Below are positions 45,189 to 53,405 of a stretch of 64,000 bases of DNA, one piece after another. The notes beneath the pieces were generated by a model. The model saw nothing but the letters and a program-made list of their open reading frames with translations, did not search any database and was not told the DNA's origin. This DNA is from Enterovibrio qingdaonensis. GTDB taxonomy: Bacteria; Pseudomonadota; Gammaproteobacteria; Enterobacterales; Vibrionaceae. Both the position numbers and the translations under genes were made by a program. The stretch spans positions 248,001 to 312,000 of the forward strand of contig NZ_JAJUBB010000001.1 in the NCBI RefSeq assembly GCF_028683135.1, written 5' to 3'. The first letter of the stretch is position 1. Each line of letters opens with the position of its first letter.

Positions 45189-47232
45189 ATACGTTCAGTG
45201 TTTGCTTTGATGCTGATGCTGATGCTGATGCTGATGCTGCCCAGTCTATCGCGTCATCCAGTGCCATGGGTTTTGCGAAGTAAAAACCCTGACATATGTT
45301 GATGCCACAGCTTTCTACAAACTCCATGTCCTGCTCCGTTTCGATACCTTCAGCGACCAACGCACATCCGGTTACCTCACTGATTTTCGCCAACAATTGA
45401 TACAAATTTTGGCCTCTCTCTTCCGTTGCGTTTAACAACAACGAGCGATCAAGCTTCACTTTATCAAAATTGAACTTAAGCAGATGCGGGAACGACGCAT
45501 ACCCTGCGCCAAAATCGTCAATGGCAACTTTAACGCCAAGCCCTTGGAGAATTTCGATGTTCTGTCGAATCTGAACGTGGTCTTCCAATATCGCTTCTTC
45601 CGTGATTTCCAACTCCAAAAGCGATGGTGGAACGCCATAGAAGTAAAGACGCTCAGAAATATAATCAACAATGTCTGGGTCTGACACAGATTCCGCAGAG
45701 ATATTGATACCAACTCGACAACCTTGGTTCAACGGAAGCTTCTTAAGATCTCTTAGCACCAAATCGATGACCATTTCATCTAGATGTTTAATTGCCCCCA
45801 ACTGGTGGAAGTCTTTAATAAACAGTGGCGGTAAAATGTGTCCATCTTCGGTTCGATACCTCACCAGTGACTCGTAAGCAATGTCGTTTGGATCTTTCAA
45901 GTTTACCTGAGGTTGGTAATACATAGTGAAAGAGCCTCGAGTCATCATTTTGCCCACACGCTGGCTGATTTCGTGATGGTTCACATGCCCACCCATCGAT
46001 TGGCTAACGTCACCAAGAAACGATTTAAGCGAGCTTTTCTCAATGGAATGACGACGGATCATGATTTTTGCATCAACAGTGCTCTTGCCTGCGTAATGCA
46101 AATAAAACGGTCGGTACACCAATACCCCAATCGCAATCACGACCACTTGAAGAACAACACCGCCAATACTGTTTTGTGTCGCCAAGTAGCCACTTATAAG
46201 CGGTGGGGTCATCCAATCGACAATAGCACTGACTGGGTTAACGAGGCCCAATGACATCGAACTGTAAACCACAACAAAGCTAATCATCGGTACCAATACA
46301 AATGGAACAATCAGTGTTGGGTTAAAAATAATTGGCAAACCAAAAAGCAAAAGTTCATTGATGTTAAACATCACCAAAGGCAGAGCTGACAATGCCAACG
46401 TCAGGTGTCGTTTGTCCTTTGAAAAAAACAAAATGCACAACAAAAGACTAAGCGTACTCCCAGAGCCGCCTATCGCTAGAAATGCATCATAGAAACCTTG
46501 GCCAAGTATGTTTAGTGGTTCCTCTCCCATTTCCCAAGCTTCAAGGTTGTTCTTGGTATCTTCAAACAATTGCTGCTTGGCGCGAAACAAAAAGTTATGG
46601 CCATTGATACCTATCGAACCCAGTAACCCAAGGATGAACTGGTAGACTAAACCGCCACTTATGGTAAGGGGATTTAATGCAAGATCTTGCCTGAATAGAT
46701 CAGACTCTAGAATGATGGTTCCCGTCAGTTGGTTAAAGAACACCGTCAGCAACAAGAAGCCAAAAAAGTGCAGTGACTGCTTGTACAGTGCACTGACGAA
46801 ATCTATTCGTGATGGATCTAGCGGGTAGACTTTGAACGTCACACACCATGCCGATGCAACACCCGCCGCGAGCAACCCTATCAACGGATTATTCGGCAAG
46901 CCATTGTGCGGTGCGACCAGATCATTTGCGATAGATATTCCCGTAAACATCACCAACGCATAGGGAATAACAATCAACGGACTCACATTGTGCTTCGAAG
47001 AAAGGTAATACGTCGTAATAATGCAAAGGGCGATTGGATAGACACCAATCAGCAAATCAGAAAAATAAAAAAAGCGCTTTGCCAGCTCGCCTTGTTCCGC
47101 AAAGTTTAAAAAATGCCCGGAAAAGAGTGATATCGCGTTACAAATTGTTAGTGGCAGTAGTAGCAAAAAGACAATAGAAATGTCGCGAACATACGTATCG
47201 TAACAGGACCTTAAAGAAGGCAGTTTCAACAT
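45187..47232 (-). CDS. PTS EIIC-like membrane domain fused to EAL phosphodiesterase
   Basis: This 681-aa protein has an N-terminal lactose/cellobiose-type PTS permease part (about 1-390, about ten membrane spans, with FNINELLLFGLPIIFNP as the EIIC signature) and a C-terminal EAL domain (about 420-665). The EAL motifs are ESLVR (Ser for Ala), NISAES, ELEITEEAIL, AIDDFGAGY, KLDRSL and VAEGIET, so cyclic di-GMP hydrolysis is probable. No EIIA/EIIB domain or phosphorylatable site is present, so the permease part is likely a sensor. The C-terminus ends in an Ala-Ser repeat encoded by a hexanucleotide tandem repeat. It has no adjacent PTS genes. Confidence 0.9.
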   Translation of the reverse strand: MLKLPSLRSCYDTYVRDISIVFLLLLPLTICNAISLFSGHFLNFAEQGELAKRFFYFSDLLIGVYPIALCIITTYYLSSKHNVSPLIVIPYALVMFTGISIANDLVAPHNGLPNNPLIGLLAAGVASAWCVTFKVYPLDPSRIDFVSALYKQSLHFFGFLLLTVFFNQLTGTIILESDLFRQDLALNPLTISGGLVYQFILGLLGSIGINGHNFLFRAKQQLFEDTKNNLEAWEMGEEPLNILGQGFYDAFLAIGGSGSTLSLLLCILFFSKDKRHLTLALSALPLVMFNINELLLFGLPIIFNPTLIVPFVLVPMISFVVVYSSMSLGLVNPVSAIVDWMTPPLISGYLATQNSIGGVVLQVVVIAIGVLVYRPFYLHYAGKSTVDAKIMIRRHSIEKSSLKSFLGDVSQSMGGHVNHHEISQRVGKMMTRGSFTMYYQPQVNLKDPNDIAYESLVRYRTEDGHILPPLFIKDFHQLGAIKHLDEMVIDLVLRDLKKLPLNQGCRVGINISAESVSDPDIVDYISERLYFYGVPPSLLELEITEEAILEDHVQIRQNIEILQGLGVKVAIDDFGAGYASFPHLLKFNFDKVKLDRSLLLNATEERGQNLYQLLAKISEVTGCALVAEGIETEQDMEFVESCGINICQGFYFAKPMALDDAIDWAASASASASASKQTLNV
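45209..45238. repeat. Hexanucleotide tandem repeat GATGCT x5
   Basis: Five perfect GATGCT units encode the Ala-Ser repeat at the C-terminus of the PTS-IIC/EAL protein (read on the minus strand). Gain or loss of a unit changes the protein by two residues without shifting the frame. Confidence 0.9.
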
Positions 47233-47431
47233 ATCGTACCGAAAAAGTTAAAATGGGTATTATAATTTCGCGGATTATATATCTCGGCATTTCCGCCAAC
47301 AACGAATTTATGGCTAACAAGCGAACACAACCATTTCAAATGGTTACAAAATGATTCTGTTTCCTTCTTTTTTACCAAACCAAGTCGCAAAAACACCCTC
47401 AAATTCGCTATGGTTACTGCCTAACTCCTAT

Positions 47432-47467
47432 AAAAAGCGGGTTTGCTCTTTATTTGAGCAAACCCGC
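47432..47467 (-). terminator. Terminator of the phosphotransferase gene
   Basis: GCGGGTTTGCTC and GAGCAAACCCGC (47437-47448 and 47456-47467) form a 12-bp stem; TTTTTA follows on the minus strand. Confidence 0.88.
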
Positions 47468-47472
47468 CAGCC

Positions 47473-48231
47473 CTAAATACAAAGTTGTCGCGTAATCTGT
47501 GCCTTGTTCCTAAGCAAGTAATCAATATCTTTCAGGTAAGCGTTCTGATGCCCCTGCTCTATGTCTTGTTGAAACTTTGTGTTACCGCTATCCGCCTCTG
47601 CATACATAAAGCTCACTAGTGACTGTAAACGAGAGATCATGCAATCAACCAACTGCAATTTATCTCTTTCCACTGCTCCATAGTGCACACAAAATAAACG
47701 TGCACGAGTGCTTTGCTCCACGAGGCTTCCCATTGCATCGTGCCTGTGAGTTTTAAACGGAGCCCAACAATAAACCGCATAGGCCAAATCCCACATGCGA
47801 GGTCCAGGATGTGCGGTATCAAAATCAAACACGCCAACCACCTTGTCTCCATTGAGTGCCACGTTATATGGCGCAAAATCGCTATGACAAATTACCTCAA
47901 CAGGATCTCGAAGCGGTTGCTGCCAATGAAGACAATCGCTCGGCATACTTGCAATAAACATGGCCGACGTATCATGAAACTTTCTGAGCAGTTTGGCTGC
48001 ACTGATTAATGCCTCTTCAGACGCGATTGCGCCTTTCAATGGGTAGTCATAGGTTTCACCGTCTACCAAGGTTACTGTTTCAGTGTTGGCTTCAATGCTT
48101 AACGGCAATGGACATTGAGTAAAACCGTTTCTATGAAGATGATGCAGAAACTGATGAATGGTTGGCGTCCAAGGCCCACTTGGACGGGTGACATCCTTCG
48201 ATGTAAGGGCAATTTCTCTCTTATTATTCAA
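47473..48231 (-). CDS. APH-family phosphotransferase
   Basis: This 252-aa protein has the kinase-like fold of aminoglycoside and choline/homoserine kinases: the catalytic loop ICHSDFAPYNVAL and the metal motif VVGVFDFDTAHPGPRMWDLAYAV. The N-terminal lobe is shorter than in classical aminoglycoside phosphotransferases. Substrate unknown; the family also covers fructosamine and choline kinases. No resistance is implied. It stands alone with its own terminator, divergent from the ectoine genes. Confidence 0.82.
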   Translation of the reverse strand: MNNKREIALTSKDVTRPSGPWTPTIHQFLHHLHRNGFTQCPLPLSIEANTETVTLVDGETYDYPLKGAIASEEALISAAKLLRKFHDTSAMFIASMPSDCLHWQQPLRDPVEVICHSDFAPYNVALNGDKVVGVFDFDTAHPGPRMWDLAYAVYCWAPFKTHRHDAMGSLVEQSTRARLFCVHYGAVERDKLQLVDCMISRLQSLVSFMYAEADSGNTKFQQDIEQGHQNAYLKDIDYLLRNKAQITRQLCI

Positions 48232-48255
48232 ATTATGTTCCTTTTGGGCTTAGTT

Positions 48256-48278
48256 ATACTCAAATAACCTGAAGATGC
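48256..48278. repeat. Solo copy of the MITE terminal sequence
   Basis: This 23-mer (ATACTCAAATAACCTGAAG...) matches the left end of the element in the MAPEG gene at 21 of 23 positions. No partner end or internal hairpin like that of the full copy is seen, and GGGTATA follows 2 bases later, so it may be a remnant. A perfect 16-bp palindrome AGGCATGATCATGCCT lies at 48389-48404. Confidence 0.6.
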
Positions 48279-48699
48279 TTGGGTATATGCTCCACGGCAA
48301 GCTCGCAAGAAGTACTCTGAATTCAGTGACAAGGGAAAGAAACAGGCAGGCTATGCGATTTCACCGACTCGAGCGCAAGCGCAATAACAGGCATGATCAT
48401 GCCTAGGATGTTCGCAAAACGTTCGTATAGGGTGTCATCAGTTCAGCACTGGCTTTGTACTCCCGAAGTAGACAAATTGAAGAAGATTTGGAGAAAATGT
48501 AATAAAGCCCTACCCGATGGCATTAGGCATTGTAGGCAGCTCAAATCACAACAAGTTTAACCGACTCCGTTATTATTAAATCACTCAAATTTCGTTTTTG
48601 AGACAGACTGCAAACTGCGCTGTCTCCAGACGAATTTTCACGCAAATTGAACCAGTAGCGCATTTATTACGTCTAACAAATTGATTGACTAAATATTAA

Positions 48700-48971
48700 T
48701 CACTAATGTAAGTGTTAGGGGAGCGTGAAACAAAGCCTCCACCATTTTTCACTGCCACGGCATCCATTTTGGAAATCGTTCCGTGTAAAACAGTAAAAAG
48801 GAGAAAGCGAGTCACTTACACGCTAAGGCAGTAAAGCCGACACAACACGGCAAAACAAACACCCTGAAACGAGCCCAGGTATCGGCTCCGAACTTGGATC
48901 TCACGGGTGATTGGCGATGACTGTTGAACGTCAACGTTCGTCCATTGGGCGGTACAAAAGGAGTTTGAGCT
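48700..48971 (+). promoter_or_regulatory. Long, possibly structured leader of the ectoine-degradation operon
   Basis: The 740-base region before doeA has no gene I can support. In its last 270 bases several stems can be drawn: CCACGG with CCGTGT (around 48757-48786), CGTGTAA with TTACACG (around 48782-48824), GAGCC with GGCTC (around 48870-48888), and the dyad GAACGT-CA-ACGTTC at 48926-48939. AAAGGAG precedes the start codon. Whether these form a regulatory RNA is unknown. Confidence 0.35.
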
Positions 48972-50159
48972 ATGAGCGAAGTCTCACTCAACTTTTCACT
49001 AGAAGAGTTCTATTCACGTATCGCAAAGGTACGTGCCGCAATGCTCGAAAAAGAGATCGATGTCCTACTCGTACACGATCCTTCAAATATGGCCTGGCTG
49101 ACCGGATACGATGGTTGGTCTTTTTACGTGCCTCAATGTGTTGTTCTCGGTTTATCGGGTGAACCACTTTGGTTTGGTCGCAGACAAGATGCCAATGGCG
49201 CAAGGCGCACCGTTTACATGCGCCCTGAGAACATAACTGCCTATCCCGATCACTATGTAATGAACCCGCCACTTCATCCGATGGAGTTTTTGGCCAATCA
49301 CATCTTGCCCGAACTTCACTGGGACAGAGGCCATATCGGCGTAGAAAAAGACAACTACTATTTCAGTGCCACTGCATTTGAAGCTTTACGCGATAACCTA
49401 CCTCTCGCCTCGTTAGTAGATACAACGTCTCTCGTTAACTGGTGTCGTGCTGAAAAATCACATCAAGAGCTTAAATACATGCAAGCCGCAGCGCGTATCG
49501 TCGAAAACATGCACCGTGTCGCTTACGAATTAATTGAACCAGGGCTTCCTAAACACATTCTCGTTGCAGAAATAAACAAACACGCTGTCATCGGGCACGG
49601 CGATCATTTCGGCGATTATGCAGCCATTGTTCCCCTGCTTCCTTCAGGCGTTGACGCCTCAGCACCACACCTAACATGGGATGACCGCCCCTTTAAAAAA
49701 GGCGAAGGTACCTTTATTGAAATGGCAGGCGTGCATCGCCGGTACCACTGCCCACTGTCAAGAACGATATACCTCGGTGAGCCAGCCGATCATTTCAAAC
49801 GTGCGAACGACGCATTGAATGAAGGCCTTGAAGCAGGCTTAGCGGTAGCAAGACCCGGCAATACTTGTGGCGATATTGCAGATGCGCTAGACCGAACTAT
49901 GGCCAAATATGGCTTTGATCGTGGCGGTTCGCGATGTGGCTACCCTATTGGTCTTAGCTACCCACCAGACTGGGGAGAGCGAACCATGAGTCTTCGACCG
50001 ACCGATCAAACGCTCCTCAAAGAAGGCATGACCTTCCATTTTATGCCCGGACTCTGGATGGACGACTGGGGCATGGAAACCACGGAGAGCATAGTCATCA
50101 CACGGCGTGGAGCTAAAACGCTCTGTGATTTTCCCAGACAGTTATTTGTTAAGCATTGA
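48972..50159 (+). CDS. doeA: Ectoine hydrolase DoeA
   Basis: This 395-aa enzyme of the M24 (creatinase/Xaa-Pro peptidase-like) fold opens the ring of ectoine, giving N-alpha-acetyl-L-2,4-diaminobutyrate. The creatinase N-domain (about 1-165) is followed by the M24 domain with AEKSHQELKYMQAAARIVENM, GDHFGDYAAIVPLLPSG, the EMAGVHRRYHCPLSRT segment and TFHFMPGLW. Members acting as hydrolases of this type lack the full set of peptidase metal ligands. It is the first of five consecutive doe genes. AAAGGAG precedes the ATG. Confidence 0.93.
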   Translation: MSEVSLNFSLEEFYSRIAKVRAAMLEKEIDVLLVHDPSNMAWLTGYDGWSFYVPQCVVLGLSGEPLWFGRRQDANGARRTVYMRPENITAYPDHYVMNPPLHPMEFLANHILPELHWDRGHIGVEKDNYYFSATAFEALRDNLPLASLVDTTSLVNWCRAEKSHQELKYMQAAARIVENMHRVAYELIEPGLPKHILVAEINKHAVIGHGDHFGDYAAIVPLLPSGVDASAPHLTWDDRPFKKGEGTFIEMAGVHRRYHCPLSRTIYLGEPADHFKRANDALNEGLEAGLAVARPGNTCGDIADALDRTMAKYGFDRGGSRCGYPIGLSYPPDWGERTMSLRPTDQTLLKEGMTFHFMPGLWMDDWGMETTESIVITRRGAKTLCDFPRQLFVKH

Positions 50160-50182
50160 ATGCGTAAGGAGAGAGACCCAGC

Positions 50183-51199
50183 ATGCCTAGAAAACTGCCC
50201 CCTTCTGCCATTAGTTCCACGATAGACTTCAGTGCGGATGGCATTCAGCATGGTTTTCTCAAGCTGCCTTACTCAAGCGATCAATCCGCATGGGGAGCAG
50301 TGATGATCCCAATTACGATGGTGAAAAACGGAGATGGGCAAACTGCATTGCTCACAGGCGGTAATCATGGCGACGAGTATGAAGGGATAATTTCGCTGCA
50401 AAAGCTCTCCAACAAACTTAAGCCGAAACAAATAAAAGGTCGGGTTATCATTATTCCTATGATGAACCACCCCGCAGTCAATGCGGGAAGCCGTGTTTCA
50501 CCCATTGATGGTGGAAACATGAATCGTGCTTTCCCCGGCCACCCACAAGGTTCTATTACTGAAAGAATCGCCGATTACTTTAGTCGCGTTCTGATTCCAA
50601 TGTGTGATGCGGCATTGGATATTCATTCTGGGGGAAAAACGCTTGATATCCTCCCCTTTGCAGCCGCTCACCGTTTGCCCGATAAGCTTCAGGAACTCCG
50701 CTGCTGGGAAGGAGCAAGACTATTTGGTGCGCCATACTATTTCTACATGGAAGAAATGGATGCCACCTCGCTCTACGATACTGCTGTTGAAAAACAAGGA
50801 AAAGTGTTTGTCACCACTGAACTGGGAGGTGGCGGCTCAACCACGCCTGACACTGTGGCGATGGCCGACAGAGGGATCCATAACTTTCTCGTCTACAGCG
50901 GTATTTTGCAGAGAAACTATATCGACCCTCCTGATGAACCCAAAGCCATGGAGATCCCAAGTGCCAAATGTTATGCGCAATCTGAACATCGCGGCATTAT
51001 GGAGCTAGCAATAAAGCTTGGGCAATTAGTGGTAAAAGGCGACTTGATCGCCACCATACATTCCGTGGAGCGAACCGGGCAGGCTCCAGAGAAATACTAT
51101 GCAACGACAGATGGCGTAGTGTGTGCAGTGCGTCACCACGCATTGATTAACATTGGTGATACGTTTGTTGTGATCGCAAAGCCTCTCTTAAGCACCTAA
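50183..51199 (+). CDS. doeB: N-alpha-acetyl-L-2,4-diaminobutyrate deacetylase DoeB
   Basis: This 338-aa zinc hydrolase of the succinylglutamate desuccinylase/aspartoacylase family removes the acetyl group from the product of DoeA. The zinc ligands are in LTGGNHGDEYEG (His and Glu) and ALDIHSGG (His). It starts 23 bases after the doeA stop with GGAGAGAG before the ATG, so it is in the same transcript. Length and position match the Halomonas doeB. The enzyme acts in the cytoplasm. Confidence 0.93.
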   Translation: MPRKLPPSAISSTIDFSADGIQHGFLKLPYSSDQSAWGAVMIPITMVKNGDGQTALLTGGNHGDEYEGIISLQKLSNKLKPKQIKGRVIIIPMMNHPAVNAGSRVSPIDGGNMNRAFPGHPQGSITERIADYFSRVLIPMCDAALDIHSGGKTLDILPFAAAHRLPDKLQELRCWEGARLFGAPYYFYMEEMDATSLYDTAVEKQGKVFVTTELGGGGSTTPDTVAMADRGIHNFLVYSGILQRNYIDPPDEPKAMEIPSAKCYAQSEHRGIMELAIKLGQLVVKGDLIATIHSVERTGQAPEKYYATTDGVVCAVRHHALINIGDTFVVIAKPLLST

Positions 51200-51260
51200 C
51201 AAAATTGGGAAACCCGCTAACCCTGTGCCACGCTTATAAAATTCAGCACAGGGATACGCA

Positions 51261-51740
51261 ATGCGACTCGATAAGTACGATCTAAAAATACTTCAGGTGC
51301 TTGCCACGCAAGGTAGGATTACCAAATCACATCTGGCCGAAGCCATTAATCTCTCCATTAGTCCATGCTGGGAGCGTGTAAAACGCTTAGAAAACGCAGG
51401 CATTATCGAAGGCTACAGCGCACGTATTAACCCTCAAGTCTTTCAAAAGAAAACACCCGTGATGGTGGAAATTTCGCTGGGCAAACACGATGTGAATCAT
51501 TTTCAACGCTTCGAGCAAACCATGAGAGATTGCCCAGAAGTTGCCGATTGCTTTTCGACGGGCGGCGGCGTGGATTATATCCTTCGTGTTGTCACGGAGG
51601 ATATCGATCAATATCAGCGACTTATCGACACCTGGTTAATGTCTGATCTCGCTATCGAGCGCTATTACACTTACATTGTCACCAAAACCGTGAAGTTCCA
51701 AAAAGACCCTTTCGACATCGATGAAAACTTGAAGCAATAG
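51261..51740 (+). CDS. doeX: Lrp/AsnC-family regulator DoeX
   Basis: This 159-aa regulator has an N-terminal helix-turn-helix (RLDKYDLKILQVLATQGRI, then LAEAINLSISPCWERVKRLE) and a C-terminal RAM effector domain (GGGVDYILRVVTEDIDQYQ). In Halomonas elongata doeX lies with doeA and doeB and controls ectoine use. Here it sits between doeB and doeC, and probably senses an intermediate such as L-2,4-diaminobutyrate. Family knowledge, not shown here. A gap of 147 bases follows it before doeC. Confidence 0.88.
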   Translation: MRLDKYDLKILQVLATQGRITKSHLAEAINLSISPCWERVKRLENAGIIEGYSARINPQVFQKKTPVMVEISLGKHDVNHFQRFEQTMRDCPEVADCFSTGGGVDYILRVVTEDIDQYQRLIDTWLMSDLAIERYYTYIVTKTVKFQKDPFDIDENLKQ

Positions 51741-51887
51741 AATGCGTTAGAAACGTCGCAGAAAAAAGACAAACTTATTCCCTCAAATTCAGAAAAAACA
51801 CCAAGCCGATTCCCTACCAACAGAAAACAGATTTTCCATCCCGCACGTAGAGTTTAAGTGTACTCACTTTGATGCCTAGGGGGTCCT

Positions 51888-53393
51888 ATGGCTGCGCTGA
51901 ATTTACACAAAAACAAAGACGCGATTCTCAGTCAACTCAAAGACTCGCGCTTGTTCAAACAGCTCGCTTATGTCAACGGTAAATGGATTGCTGGTCAATC
52001 TGATATTGCCGTCACTAACCCAGCTGACAATGATGTATTGGGCTATATTACCTCGCTTGAAAAGTCGCAGGTTGATCATGCCATTGATGCGGCAGAAGCT
52101 GCTTTCAAACACTGGAAAACACTGTCCGCTGATCATCGTGCTGCTGGCTTAATGCTATGGCATGACAAAATCAAAGAAAACCGCGAAGACTTAGCGCGCC
52201 TTATGGTGCTTGAGCAAGGAAAAACGCTCAATGAAGCCCGTGGTGAAATTGACTATGGCGCATCGTTTATTCGGTGGTTTGCCGAAGAGGCACGTCGTGC
52301 CTATGGCGAAACGATTCCAAGTCACATTCCCAATGCCCACTTGGGTACGATACGCGAACCTATTGGTGTTGCAGCACTTATTACACCGTGGAATTTCCCC
52401 AGTGCCATGATCACGCGAAAAGCTGCCGCTGCCCTCGCCATTGGCTGTACCGTGATCATCAAACCTGCAGGAGAAACACCTTTCTCCGCGCTTGCGCTGG
52501 CGGAACTTGCGGAACGCGCGGGCATCCCTGCTGGCGTATTTAACGTTGTCACGGGTGACGCACCAATGATATCAGCGACACTTGCCTGTTCTGAAAAGGT
52601 GAAAGCACTCTCCTTCACTGGCTCAACACGAGTCGGGAAACTCCTGCTTCGCCAATGCGCTGACACGGTGAAAAAGTGCTCGATGGAACTCGGCGGTAAC
52701 GCACCGTTTATTGTCCTTCCTGATATGGACATCAACGAGGCAGCAAAAGCCGCAGTAGACGCAAAGTTTCAAACCTCCGGCCAAGACTGTCTTGCCGCAA
52801 ACCGCATTTTTGTACCGAAAGACAAATTCGCCGCATTTACTGATGCATTTGCAACCGAGATGCAAAAGCTTCACGTCGGTAATGGATTAGACCCAAACAC
52901 GGATATCGGACCGCTTATCAATGCACAAGCCGTCTCCAAAGCCACAAAGATGGTCGATGATGCAATAAACAAAGGCGCAAAAATGGTGGTTGGCAAACCG
53001 CACTCTGCCGCTGACGGAAATTATTTTCATCCAGTACTACTCACCAACATCACACCCGATATGGCGGTTTACCGAGAAGAGAATTTCTGCCCTGTTGCAG
53101 GGATTATTCCCTACGACACAATCCCCGATGTCATTACTGCAGCTAACGACACCGAATATGGCCTCGCAGCCTATGTCTATGGGCATGATGTTCGTCATAT
53201 ATGGGCGTTAATGCGCGGGTTGGAGTTCGGCATGGTCAGCATCAACAGCGTGAAAATGACGGGCCACCCTATTCCTTTTGGCGGCATGAAACAGTCAGGT
53301 TTAGGCCGTGAAGGCAGCCGTCATGGCTTTGATGAATACAGTGAAATTAAATATTACTGCCTTGGCGGTTTGAACATTGCTGGCGGAATTTAG
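51888..53393 (+). CDS. doeC: Aspartate-semialdehyde dehydrogenase DoeC (ALDH family)
   Basis: This 501-aa NAD(P)-dependent aldehyde dehydrogenase resembles succinate-semialdehyde dehydrogenases. Motifs are ITPWNFPSAMITRK, FTGSTRVGKLL, MELGGNAPFIV with the general-base Glu, and SGQDCLAANR with the catalytic Cys. In the doe pathway it oxidises L-aspartate semialdehyde to aspartate. On sequence alone it would be called SSADH; the adjacent doeD and doeAB support DoeC. AGGGGGTCCT precedes the ATG. A 12-base gap separates it from doeD. Confidence 0.9.
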   Translation: MAALNLHKNKDAILSQLKDSRLFKQLAYVNGKWIAGQSDIAVTNPADNDVLGYITSLEKSQVDHAIDAAEAAFKHWKTLSADHRAAGLMLWHDKIKENREDLARLMVLEQGKTLNEARGEIDYGASFIRWFAEEARRAYGETIPSHIPNAHLGTIREPIGVAALITPWNFPSAMITRKAAAALAIGCTVIIKPAGETPFSALALAELAERAGIPAGVFNVVTGDAPMISATLACSEKVKALSFTGSTRVGKLLLRQCADTVKKCSMELGGNAPFIVLPDMDINEAAKAAVDAKFQTSGQDCLAANRIFVPKDKFAAFTDAFATEMQKLHVGNGLDPNTDIGPLINAQAVSKATKMVDDAINKGAKMVVGKPHSAADGNYFHPVLLTNITPDMAVYREENFCPVAGIIPYDTIPDVITAANDTEYGLAAYVYGHDVRHIWALMRGLEFGMVSINSVKMTGHPIPFGGMKQSGLGREGSRHGFDEYSEIKYYCLGGLNIAGGI

Positions 53394-53405
53394 AAGGAAA
53401 GAATC

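Noticed and set aside
48911-49162. Plus-strand frame of 83 codons before and into doeA
   Set aside because: It overlaps doeA in another frame and shows Arg/Ser-rich, shadow-like composition; a leader peptide is possible but not supported.
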